This document shows, piece by piece, positions 23,333 to 32,608 of a stretch of DNA of 64,000 bases. The stretch's first letter is position 1; each line of letters begins with the position of its first letter. The stretch covers positions 16,550-80,549 of the forward strand of contig JBIOUG010000192.1 in the NCBI GenBank assembly GCA_044866775.1, written 5' to 3'. The position numbers and the translations under genes were made by a program. The stretch is from DASUNQ01 sp044866775. GTDB taxonomy: Bacteria > Acidobacteriota > Thermoanaerobaculia > Multivoradales > UBA5704. A model generated the notes under the pieces. That model saw only the letters and a list, made by a program, of their open reading frames with translations, was not told the DNA's origin and did no database searches.

Positions 23333-24181
23333 ATGGCGTGGTTCCGTAAGACGAAGCAGCCCAAGCCGCTCCGCCAGGACCGGCCGCGCAGCACCGTCCC
23401 CGAAGGGCTGTGGGTCAAGTGCGACGGCTGCAAAGAGGTCATCTACTCGCGCGAGCTCGACGCCAACCTGCGCGTCTGCCCGAAGTGCGGGTATCACTTC
23501 CGCATCGACGCGCCGAGCCGCATCCGCCTGCTGCTCGACGAGGACGAGCCCGAGGAGCTCTTCGCGGGCATCGGCCCGAGCGACCCGCTCAACTTCCGTG
23601 ACACCAAGCGCTACCGCGAGCGACTGAAGGCCTACCAGCAGGCGGTGGGCGAGCGCGACGCGGTCGTCGTGGTGCAGGGGCACCTCGAGGAGATCCCGGT
23701 CGTGCTGGCGGTGATGGAATACCGCTTCATGGGCGGCTCGATGGGCTCGGTCGTGGGCGAGAAGGTCACCCGCGCCATCGAGCGCTCGCTCGACCGCGGC
23801 TGGCCGCTCGTCGTGGTCTCCGCCTCGGGCGGCGCGCGCATGCAGGAAGGCGTGCTGTCGCTGATGCAGATGGCGAAGATCGCCTCCGCCCTGGCCCGCC
23901 TGCGCGCGGCGCGCCTGCCCTACCTCTCGGTGCTCACCGACCCGACGACCGGCGGCGTCACCGCCTCCTTCGCCATGCTCGGCGACTTGAACCTCGCCGA
24001 GCCGGGAGCGCTCATCGGCTTCGCCGGCCCGCGGGTCATCGAGCAGACGATCCGCCAGAGCCTCCCCGAGGGCTTCCAGCGCAGCGAGTTCCTGCTCGAG
24101 CACGGCTTCCTCGACCTGATCGTGCAGCGCTCGGAGATGAAGGCGACGCTGGCGCGGTGCCTGCGGCACCTGGCGGCTTGA
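23333..24181 (+). CDS. accD: Acetyl-CoA carboxylase carboxyltransferase subunit beta
   Basis: 282 residues, normal length. With AccA it transfers the carboxyl group from biotin to acetyl-CoA, the first step of fatty-acid synthesis. The four-Cys zinc ribbon is complete: C30-x2-C33 and C49-x2-C52. The carboxyltransferase core shows FMGGSMGSVVGEKVTRAIE, SASGGARMQEG, DPTTGGVTASFAMLGD and GFAGPRVIEQTIRQ. accA is not in this window. accD-folC is a common pair; here a 66-codon gene lies between them. Confidence 0.97.
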   Translation: MAWFRKTKQPKPLRQDRPRSTVPEGLWVKCDGCKEVIYSRELDANLRVCPKCGYHFRIDAPSRIRLLLDEDEPEELFAGIGPSDPLNFRDTKRYRERLKAYQQAVGERDAVVVVQGHLEEIPVVLAVMEYRFMGGSMGSVVGEKVTRAIERSLDRGWPLVVVSASGGARMQEGVLSLMQMAKIASALARLRAARLPYLSVLTDPTTGGVTASFAMLGDLNLAEPGALIGFAGPRVIEQTIRQSLPEGFQRSEFLLEHGFLDLIVQRSEMKATLARCLRHLAA

Positions 24182-24241
24182 CGGCCGCCGCGCCATCGCC
24201 GATCAAGGGCTGCTAAGCTCAAGCAGGATCGGAGATCGGCA

Positions 24242-24442
24242 ATGAAAGTAGTCACCTACGAGGCCACCATCGAGGATGGTCAAGTGCGGCTTCCCGAGGC
24301 GGTACACCTACCTGAAAAAGCGAAGGTCTATGTGGTGGTGCCTGAAGTCGAGGAGGCGCCGCGGTATCACTTGAGGAGCCCTCGGCTCGCCCGACCAGAG
24401 CAGGTGTCCGCCTTCGAAAAAGAGGTGCTCGAGGACGCCTGA
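24242..24442 (+). CDS. Small antitoxin-like protein (DUF104/AF2212-like)
   Basis: 66 residues from ATG 24242. The N-terminal pattern KVVTYEATIEDGQVRLPEAVHLPEKAKVYVVVPE resembles the short beta-barrel antitoxin-like proteins of the DUF104/AF2212 type (VxGxIxNGxVxLPxxxxLPEGxxVxV), which often partner PIN or RelE toxins. No toxin gene is adjacent: accD precedes it and folC starts at the very next base after its stop. It may be an orphan antitoxin or a domesticated regulator. The C-terminal half (RSPRLARPEQVSAFEKEVLEDA) is charged and helical. Confidence 0.6.
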   Translation: MKVVTYEATIEDGQVRLPEAVHLPEKAKVYVVVPEVEEAPRYHLRSPRLARPEQVSAFEKEVLEDA

Positions 24443-25771
24443 GTGCCCGAGCCTGGCGATCCTGATCTCATCCTCTCCCGCCTCGAAGCCCTCGGCATCC
24501 GGCTCGGTCTCGACCGGCTGCGCGCCGTGCTCGCCACGCTCGGCGATCCGCAGCGGCGCTTTCCTTCCGTCCTCATCGGCGGCAGCAACGGCAAGGGCTC
24601 GACCTCGGCTCTCCTCGCCGCCATGGCCGGCGCGGCCGGCTACCGGGTGGGGCACTACACCTCGCCGCACCTCGAAACCGTTGAAGAGCGGGTGCGGATC
24701 GGCGGGCGCGCAATCGACCGCGGGCGACTGGCAGCGCTCCTGGAGCGGGTGGTCGCTACGGCCGAGGCCGACGGCGGCGAGCTGCCCACCTACTTCGAGG
24801 CCCTGACCGGCGTCGCCTTTCTCGCCTTCGCCGAGGCGCCTGTGGACCTGGCGGTGCTGGAGGTGGGGATGGGCGGACGCCTCGACGCCACCAACCTCGC
24901 CGATCCGCTCCTCTCGGTCGTCACCTCGATCAGTCTCGAGCACCGCGAGCACCTCGGCGACACGCTGGCTGCCATCGCGCGCGAGAAGGCTGGCATCCTG
25001 AGATCGGGAAGGCCGGCGCTAGCGTGGGTCGAGGCGCTGGAGGCGCGGGCGGCGCTGCTCGCGGTGGCGACGGAGGCGGGCGGCGAGCTCGTGTTCGCCG
25101 ACCGCGAGGCGGTGATCGCGACGGTCGAAAGAATTGGCTGGGTAGGGCAAGTGGTAAGGCTCGGGACCACACGCGCGACCTACGACCTGTGTCTCGCGCT
25201 GCTCGGCGAACACCAGGTGCGGAACCTCGCCCTCGCCGTCCTCGCCGCCGAGCGCCTCGCCGACCTCGGCTTCCCCGACCTGAATTCAGCGGCTATCGGT
25301 GCTGGCGCCGCGGCCTGCCGCTGGCCCGGACGGCTCGAAGCCGTCGAGCTGCCGGGCGGCCGCCGCGCCCTGCTCGACGCGGCTCACAACCCCGAAGGCA
25401 TCGCCGCCCTCGCCACCTTCCTCGATCACCTCGGTGAGCCTTTCGACCTCCTCTTCGGCGTCCTCGGCGAAAAGGATGTGCAGGACATGCTGCCGCCGCT
25501 GGCGACGCGCGCCACTAAGGTTTTCCTCACCCAGCCAACCAGCCCACGCGCCCGCTCGGCTGGTGAGCTGGCATCGCTCCTCGAGGCGCGCAACCAGGTG
25601 TTAGCTGAATCCGACCCGGCACGCGCACTAAATGCCGCCATCGGTACGAACGATGGTCGGCTCCTCGTAACCTGCGGCTCCATTGTCCTGGTCGGTGAGG
25701 TAAGAGAGCTCCTCCGCTTACGTTTCGGTCTACCTCCGCCAGCCGCACAGGTACTCACCAGTCCATGCTAA
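24443..25771 (+). CDS. folC: Bifunctional folylpolyglutamate/dihydrofolate synthase
   Basis: 442 residues of the Mur-ligase-like FolC family, which adds glutamate to folates (and to dihydropteroate in bifunctional forms). The P-loop is GGSNGKGSTSALL, followed by YTSPHLETVEERVRIGG, the MGGRLDATN motif and the C-terminal DAAHNPEGI. It starts with GTG at 24443, immediately after the stop of the small antitoxin-like gene, which indicates tight coupling. It converges on the TIR-HAD gene with a 14-base gap; no clear terminator is visible there. Confidence 0.93.
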   Translation: MPEPGDPDLILSRLEALGIRLGLDRLRAVLATLGDPQRRFPSVLIGGSNGKGSTSALLAAMAGAAGYRVGHYTSPHLETVEERVRIGGRAIDRGRLAALLERVVATAEADGGELPTYFEALTGVAFLAFAEAPVDLAVLEVGMGGRLDATNLADPLLSVVTSISLEHREHLGDTLAAIAREKAGILRSGRPALAWVEALEARAALLAVATEAGGELVFADREAVIATVERIGWVGQVVRLGTTRATYDLCLALLGEHQVRNLALAVLAAERLADLGFPDLNSAAIGAGAAACRWPGRLEAVELPGGRRALLDAAHNPEGIAALATFLDHLGEPFDLLFGVLGEKDVQDMLPPLATRATKVFLTQPTSPRARSAGELASLLEARNQVLAESDPARALNAAIGTNDGRLLVTCGSIVLVGEVRELLRLRFGLPPPAAQVLTSPC

Positions 25772-25785
25772 CCGCCCTAGGGTCC

Positions 25786-27558
25786 TTAGCTCCTAAGAAT
25801 CTCGACCACCGTTGGCCAGCAATCCGCGAGAAACTCACAGGACTTGAAGACAGCTCGTGCACCTTCCCGGATGAGATGCTCATCAGAGAGAATACCAGTA
25901 TTGACCGCCAGGCAGAATGTTCCAGCGCGATCCGCCGCTCTAACTCCCAGAGGAGCATTCTCTACCACAATAGCATTGTGTGGATGGCATCCAGCTCTCT
26001 CGCAACAGACAAGGTATGGATCGGGCGCGGGCTTTCCCTTGTCAACATCGCGCCCACTGATCACTCGGTCTGGTTTCAGTAGGTCTGCGAAATCGGCGAT
26101 CACCGCGTCTAAGTGGTGTTCGCTCGACGAACCCGTAACCACCCACGCGTCCAAACCTTGGCGCAAGACTGCTTCGACTAGTTTGCGAGCACCCTCCTGT
26201 ATCGGAGGGGACCCGAGGCTCGCAAGTACTTCACGCTTTCGCTCCTGAATCCTCATTATCTCTTCTTGGCGGATGGGTCGGCCAAGTACTCTGAGGTATT
26301 CGCGTATCGTTTCCTCTCCTCGCCGACCTTCCTCAGAATAGACCGTCAGCTCTGGAAACTCAACTCCAATCTCCTGGAACGCTGCCTGCCAGGCCTGAAC
26401 GTAAAATGGAAGCGAATCATATAGTATTCCGTCCAGATCGAGGAGTGCTGCTTGAGGCTTGATGCAGGGCTTTCTGCCGTCACCTCTCCACTCGCCTCCA
26501 TCGAGAATGGCCTTTTCCTCTTCCCAGGAGCGGCTAGTTCGCCGCAGACCCTCGAGGAAATGTATAACTTCGTCAAGCAGAAACGCGGCCAGGGGCGACT
26601 CACGTCTGACCTTCAGCGCCGGTGCGTCGACCATTCCTTTGTAGATACTGCCCTCTACCGCGAGCGGATCAGGCACAACCTCATAATATGCGAGAATCGC
26701 CTCCTCATCATCGAACAAGTAGACGCGCTTAGACGGTGCTGCATAGTAGAAGCGTTGTACGAGCTCGGATCCCGCGGGCACATTCCGCCGGAGATTCTCT
26801 GAGGCATGCCGGGAAATAGATCGCTTCTTCCACATCCTCACGCTTGCGCCGGCCGCAAGGCGTCGTAGATTGCACTCTTGCTGCTCGGCGAGATCTAGAA
26901 CGATGGAACGCTTGAATACCTCGAATCGCTTTGGCCCTTTCACCTTGAATCTGGTGATATCTCCAGAATCAACCTCTCCCGTGTAGGTGACGAGTCGTAC
27001 GTTTTGGACGTCAGGGTCACGGAGCTTCTGGAGAAAAAACGGCGTGAACTCTTCGCGCGGCAGAAGCGTCAGACCTGCCGGCAAGCGAGGCCCTCTTGTT
27101 GCTCCGCCACCCTGAAGCTGGATGCGAACCTTGTGGCACGCAGGGCCCAATGCGGCCCTCATATTTTTGTCCTCACGCTCCGCGTGAAAGTTTGCTACCG
27201 TGATGCCAAGAAGATCTGTGGGAAGGTGAAGGTCCCGTATGTCACTAGGCACAAAGATGAAACTGCGCTGACGGCCGAGGCGGCCAATGAAGAGGCCCAG
27301 TTCAAAGAGAACATTGTCCCGAACGGTCCGGCGATCCTCGCCTCGAATCCGCGTTACATCATCGGGCGCGAAGATGAAGAGGCCATAGTCGCACCTATCA
27401 AGTGCAGCAAGCAGTGCTTCGAGGTTGTAGCGTGCTAGGTCGAATACGCCCTGTGTCCATACGGTGACTTCGGCAACATCATCGAGGTTCTCCTGGGCAG
27501 CGTAGGCTAAGTCGAGGCTCTCCTTTGACGAGCCGACAAAGAGTCGCGGCTTGCGCAT
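25786..27558 (-). CDS. TIR-like (CAP12-type) / unknown middle domain / HAD hydrolase fusion
   Basis: 590 residues. Residues 1-145 are a TIR-like nucleotide-binding domain of the CAP12/PF10137 kind: RLFVGSSKESLDLAYA, VTVWTQGVFDLARYNLE, DYGLFIFAPDDVTRIRGE and DNVLFELGLFIGRLGR, where Glu86 is the expected catalytic Glu of NAD-cleaving relatives. Residues about 160-345 form a mixed alpha/beta domain I cannot name (VRLVTYTGEVDSGDI, RFYYAAPSKRVYLFDDEEAI). Residues about 367-575 are a HAD phosphatase/phosphoglucomutase-like domain: DLDG (Asp374, Asp376), Thr475 in VVTG, Lys507/509 in DKGKPAPDP, and VVENAPLG (Glu533, Asn534). TIR-like domains of this class are effectors of anti-phage systems. The DNA is visibly A+T-richer than both flanks, suggesting horizontal transfer. 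Confidence 0.85.
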   Translation of the reverse strand: MRKPRLFVGSSKESLDLAYAAQENLDDVAEVTVWTQGVFDLARYNLEALLAALDRCDYGLFIFAPDDVTRIRGEDRRTVRDNVLFELGLFIGRLGRQRSFIFVPSDIRDLHLPTDLLGITVANFHAEREDKNMRAALGPACHKVRIQLQGGGATRGPRLPAGLTLLPREEFTPFFLQKLRDPDVQNVRLVTYTGEVDSGDITRFKVKGPKRFEVFKRSIVLDLAEQQECNLRRLAAGASVRMWKKRSISRHASENLRRNVPAGSELVQRFYYAAPSKRVYLFDDEEAILAYYEVVPDPLAVEGSIYKGMVDAPALKVRRESPLAAFLLDEVIHFLEGLRRTSRSWEEEKAILDGGEWRGDGRKPCIKPQAALLDLDGILYDSLPFYVQAWQAAFQEIGVEFPELTVYSEEGRRGEETIREYLRVLGRPIRQEEIMRIQERKREVLASLGSPPIQEGARKLVEAVLRQGLDAWVVTGSSSEHHLDAVIADFADLLKPDRVISGRDVDKGKPAPDPYLVCCERAGCHPHNAIVVENAPLGVRAADRAGTFCLAVNTGILSDEHLIREGARAVFKSCEFLADCWPTVVEILRS

Positions 27559-27700
27559 ATATCACGTCTCCGTGTCTTTGGGGCCGCCGCGAATCATTGA
27601 AAAGGCGTGACTTTGCCCGCGGTCTGCCGGCAGCCGCTGAACTATCGAGAAGGCAAACCTTGGCCCGTCACTCGTGGGGCACCGTCAATCGCGTAAGTTG

Positions 27701-27728
27701 AGTATACACCAGAACGGAGAGATGGAAA
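27701..27728 (-). promoter_or_regulatory. Candidate sigma-70-type promoter of the TIR-HAD gene
   Basis: On the minus strand TATACT (complement of 27701-27706) is a good -10 box. TTTCCA (complement of 27723-27728) lies 16 bases upstream as a weak -35. The predicted leader is about 130 bases. The 235-base gap 27559-27793 holds nothing else I can identify. Confidence 0.35.
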
Positions 27729-27793
27729 GCTGCGCGACCCACCGGGGAGTCGTGAATAACCCTGAGAGCACTCCGCTTCGAGATGCGGGGGTT

Positions 27794-29047
27794 CTACGAT
27801 AAGGCGTCGTAGAGCGGGAACCGCCGGCAGAGCTCGCGCACCCGCTGGCGCACGCTCGCCTGCACGGCGGCGTCCTCGGGCGCCGCGAGCACTTCGGCGA
27901 TGAAGTCGCCGACTTCGTCCATCTCGCCCTCGCGCATGTCGCGCGAGGTGAGGGCCGGGGTGCCGATGCGGATCCCCGAGGCGACGAGCGGCGGGTTGGG
28001 GTCGTAGGGGATCGTGTTCTTGTTGACCGTGATGCCGGCGGCCTCGAGCGCCTTCTCGGCCACCTTCCCGGTCAGCCCGGCCGCGGCGACGTCGAGCAGG
28101 AAGACGTGGTTGTCGGTGCCGCCCGAGACGATGCGATGGCCGCGCTCGGTGAGCCGCGCGGCGAGCCGGCGCGCGTTGGCGACGATCTGCTGCTGGTAGC
28201 CGCGGAAGCTATCGGAGAGCGCCTCCTTGAGCGCCACCGCCTTGGCGGCGATGACGTGCATCAGCGGCCCGCCCTGGATGCCGGGGAAGACCGCGCGGTC
28301 GATGTCCTTGGCGTGCTCGGCGGTGCACATGATCATGCCGGCGCGCGGGCCGCGCAGCGTCTTGTGCGTCGTCGTGGTGACGAAGTGGCAGTGCGGGATG
28401 GGCGACGGGTGGAGGTCGGCCGCGACCAGGCCCGCGATGTGCGCGATGTCGGCCATGAGCAGCGCGCCGGCCTGGTCGGCGATCTCGCGGAAGCGCGCGA
28501 AGTCGATGACGCGGCTATAGGCCGAGGCGCCGCAGACGATGAGCCGCGGCCGCTCGGCGAGCGCCTGCTCCTCGACCGCCGCGTAGTCGATGCGCTCGCT
28601 CTCGCGGTCGACGCCGTAGGCCACGACGTGGAAGTCGCGCCCGGAGTAGGAGAGGCGGTGGCCGTGCGTCAGGTGGCCGCCGCAGGAGAGGTCCATGCCC
28701 ATCAGCTTGTCGCCGGGCTTCAAGGCCGCGAAGTAGACGGCCATGTTCGCCGACGTGCCGCTGTGCGGCTGGACGTTGACGTGCTCGGCGCCGAAGAGCT
28801 GCTTGGCGCGCTCGATCGCCAGCCGCTCGGCGACGTCGACGAACTCGCAGCCGCCGTAGTAGCGGCGGCCGGGGTAGCCCTCGGCGTACTTGTTGGTGAG
28901 AACGCTGCCGGCCGCCTCGAGGACGGCGCGGCTGACGAAGTTCTCCGAGGCGATCAGCTCGAGCCCGTCGTTCTGGCGCGAGCGCTCGTCGGCGATGGCC
29001 TGGTAGATCTCGGGGTCGACGGCCTTGAGGGTGCGGTAGTCGGGCAT
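27794..29047 (-). CDS. glyA: Serine hydroxymethyltransferase
   Basis: 417 residues, normal length. A PLP enzyme interconverting serine and glycine with transfer of a one-carbon unit to tetrahydrofolate. Visible marks are LIASENFVSRAVLEAAGS, YAEGYPGRRYYGGCEFVD, NVQPHSGTSANMAVY and VTTTTHKTLRGPRAG, with the PLP-binding Lys in THKTL. It follows the basic-tail protein gene by 13 bases on the same strand, so the two are probably co-transcribed. folC nearby uses the same cofactor pathway but is convergent and separated by the TIR-HAD gene. Confidence 0.97.
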   Translation of the reverse strand: MPDYRTLKAVDPEIYQAIADERSRQNDGLELIASENFVSRAVLEAAGSVLTNKYAEGYPGRRYYGGCEFVDVAERLAIERAKQLFGAEHVNVQPHSGTSANMAVYFAALKPGDKLMGMDLSCGGHLTHGHRLSYSGRDFHVVAYGVDRESERIDYAAVEEQALAERPRLIVCGASAYSRVIDFARFREIADQAGALLMADIAHIAGLVAADLHPSPIPHCHFVTTTTHKTLRGPRAGMIMCTAEHAKDIDRAVFPGIQGGPLMHVIAAKAVALKEALSDSFRGYQQQIVANARRLAARLTERGHRIVSGGTDNHVFLLDVAAAGLTGKVAEKALEAAGITVNKNTIPYDPNPPLVASGIRIGTPALTSRDMREGEMDEVGDFIAEVLAAPEDAAVQASVRQRVRELCRRFPLYDALS

Positions 29048-29060
29048 CGAGACGCCCGCC

Positions 29061-29570
29061 TCAGGCGCCGCCGGTCTCGCCGCTCCCCTCCGGAGGCGTC
29101 TCGGCCGGCGCCTCCTCGGGCTTCTTCTTGGCGGTGCTCTTCTTGGCGGCCGTCTTGCGCGCCGGCTTCGGCGCGGCCGCGGCCGGGGCGCCTTCGGCGC
29201 CGGCGGGAGTCTTCGGGCTGCCGGCCGTGCCCTCGCCGGCGGCAGCCGCGGCCTTGGCGCGCGGGGGCTTCGCCTCGCCGGCGGCCTTCGGGGCGCGCGG
29301 GCGGGCCGGGGCCTTGGCGCGCGGCGCTTCGGCCGCGCCGCCGGCCTGGCCGGCGCCCTCGGCGCCCGGTGCGGCGGGTGGTGGGCTTGCCGGGCGCGTC
29401 TCGCCGCCGGCTGCGGCCGGCGCGGCTTCGGGCTGCGCCGGCTTGCGCACGGGACGCTTCGACGCGGTCGGCCGCTCGGGCTTGCGCGACAGCTCCTCCT
29501 GCCGCCGTTTCTGCAGGCGCTTCCCGCGGCGTTGGCGGCGGCGGCGCAGCTCTCGGTCTTTCTCTCTCAT
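29061..29570 (-). CDS. Highly basic Ala/Lys/Pro-rich protein with histone H1-like tail
   Basis: 169 residues. The N-terminus is extremely basic (EKDRELRRRRQRRGKRLQKRR). The rest is low-complexity Ala/Pro/Lys text with KPARKTAAKKSTAKKK near the C-terminus, as in bacterial histone H1-like or AlgP-type tails, and an acidic end (EEAPAETPPEGSGE). No globular domain is visible. It probably binds nucleic acid. The start follows GAGAGGAC. It is 13 bases upstream of glyA and shares its transcript. Length varies easily in such repeats, so exact size may differ between relatives. Confidence 0.7.
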   Translation of the reverse strand: MREKDRELRRRRQRRGKRLQKRRQEELSRKPERPTASKRPVRKPAQPEAAPAAAGGETRPASPPPAAPGAEGAGQAGGAAEAPRAKAPARPRAPKAAGEAKPPRAKAAAAAGEGTAGSPKTPAGAEGAPAAAAPKPARKTAAKKSTAKKKPEEAPAETPPEGSGETGGA

Positions 29571-29664
29571 GTCCTCTCGTCCTCTCCTCGCGTCGTGGCG
29601 TGCGCCGCACGCGGCGCCTCAGGGATGGCCGCGGGCAGCTTGCCGCACGCGCGCAACGCTGTCA

Positions 29665-29694
29665 ATCGGAGCCCGGCGCGCAAGCTTTCGCGCC

Positions 29695-29697
<3 letters not shown>
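29665..29697 (-). repeat. Dispersed hairpin repeat (GGCGCGAAAGC family), copy 1
   Basis: A 20-base palindrome at 29675-29694 (GGCGCG, AAGCTT core, CGCGCC, one mismatch) adjoins the TAA stop of the carboxylase beta gene. On the minus strand it reads TAA, hairpin, then CTCCGAT. Copy 3 (38343-38374) has the same flanks. It is positioned to act as a transcript end. Confidence 0.7.
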
Positions 29698-31263
<1,566 letters not shown>

Positions 31264-31294
31264 GGGCGGCCATCTTACCTCGTACAATCGGGCG

Positions 31295-32608
31295 GTGCCG
31301 TTCACCGGTCTCGATACCGCGGGCGTGGCGCGCGCCCTGTCGCAGGTCGCCGACCGCGCGGGCGACCTGGCGGACGCCTTCTTCGAGCGCTGCGAGGAGG
31401 TGGAGCTGGCGCCCGAGGGTGGCGGCGGGCCGCGGCTGCGGGTGCGGCGTGAGGAGGGGTTCGCGCTGCGTCTGGTGCGCGACGGCCGGACCTGGCTCGC
31501 GGCGCGCGACCAGGTGCAGGCGCGCGCCTTCGCCGAGGCCCTGCGGCAGGTGGCGCGGGCGCTGCCGGCGGCGTCGTACTCCGAGCCGGCGCTGGCGCCG
31601 GAGCCGCCCGGCCTGCCGCGGGCGCTCGAGCTGCTGGAGTTCCCGGCGGCCGTGGAGCGCGCGGTGCGGGCGGAGCACGTCGCCTTCCCGCTTCGCCTCG
31701 CCCTGCGGCGGCACCGGCGGTGGGTGCAGGTGGTCGGCGCGCGCCTGGTGCCGGCGCCGGAGATGGAAACCTTCTACAGCGTCACCCTCGAGACGCCGTG
31801 GGGACGCCACGGCGCGCTGCTGCCGGATCTCGGCCCGGCGGCGGCGTCGGCCGTGGCCGCGTCGGCCGTGGCGCTCTTCCGCTCGCGCGAGGCGGCGCCG
31901 GCCGCCGCCGGGCGGGTGCCAGCGGTGCTCGGTCCGGCCGCCGCCGCCGTGCTGCTGCACGAGGCGGTGGCGCACGCGCTCGAGAGCGACACGCTGGCTC
32001 TGGGCGGCGCGGTCGAGGCGGCGGTCGGGCTGCGGCTCGCCGCGGCGGGGATCGACGTGCTGGACGACCCGGCGGCGGCGCCGGCTGGGGTGCGGCGGAC
32101 GACCGACGACGAGGGGCTTCCGGTCTGCCGCCGCTGGCTCCTGCGCGGCGGGGTGGTCGAGCAGCCGCTCGCCGACGCCCTCGCCGCCCTCGCCTCGCCG
32201 GCGCTCGTGCCGGGCGCGGGCCGGCGCGGCAGCCGCCACCTGCCGCCGGGGCCGCGCTCGCACCATCTCGAGCTCCTGCCCGGCGAGCTCGAGGAGGCCG
32301 AGCTGCTGGGCGGCGCCGACGGCGGCCTGCTGGTGCCGGAGGCGAGCCGCGGCAGCCTCGATCCGCTGTCGGGAGAGTTCCGGCTCGAGATACCGCACGC
32401 GCGACGCATCCGCCGCGGCGCCGCGGCCGAGCCGCTCGGACGCGCGGTCCTGCGGGGCCGGGTGGCCGATCTGCTCTCGCGGGTGACCGGCGTCGGCCGC
32501 ACCCCGGCGGCGGCCGGCGCCGGCTGGTGCGCCAAGGGCGGGCAGAAGCTGGCGGTCTGGGCCACGACGCCGGCGCTGCGGGTCGATCGTGTCGAGGTGA
32601 TCCCCTGA
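31295..32608 (+). CDS. TldD/PmbA-family metalloprotease-like protein (TldD-like half)
   Basis: 437 residues from GTG 31295. The HExxxH zinc motif of TldD is present as LLHEAVAHALESD near residue 225, consistent with the active subunit of a TldD/TldE heterodimer. In known cases that pair degrades unfolded peptides or processes leader peptides (microcin B17, RiPPs). The C-terminus GGQKLAVWATTPALRVDRVEV matches the family end. The N-terminal third is divergent. The stop overlaps the putative CTG start of the PmbA-like partner. Confidence 0.8.
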   Translation: MPFTGLDTAGVARALSQVADRAGDLADAFFERCEEVELAPEGGGGPRLRVRREEGFALRLVRDGRTWLAARDQVQARAFAEALRQVARALPAASYSEPALAPEPPGLPRALELLEFPAAVERAVRAEHVAFPLRLALRRHRRWVQVVGARLVPAPEMETFYSVTLETPWGRHGALLPDLGPAAASAVAASAVALFRSREAAPAAAGRVPAVLGPAAAAVLLHEAVAHALESDTLALGGAVEAAVGLRLAAAGIDVLDDPAAAPAGVRRTTDDEGLPVCRRWLLRGGVVEQPLADALAALASPALVPGAGRRGSRHLPPGPRSHHLELLPGELEEAELLGGADGGLLVPEASRGSLDPLSGEFRLEIPHARRIRRGAAAEPLGRAVLRGRVADLLSRVTGVGRTPAAAGAGWCAKGGQKLAVWATTPALRVDRVEVIP

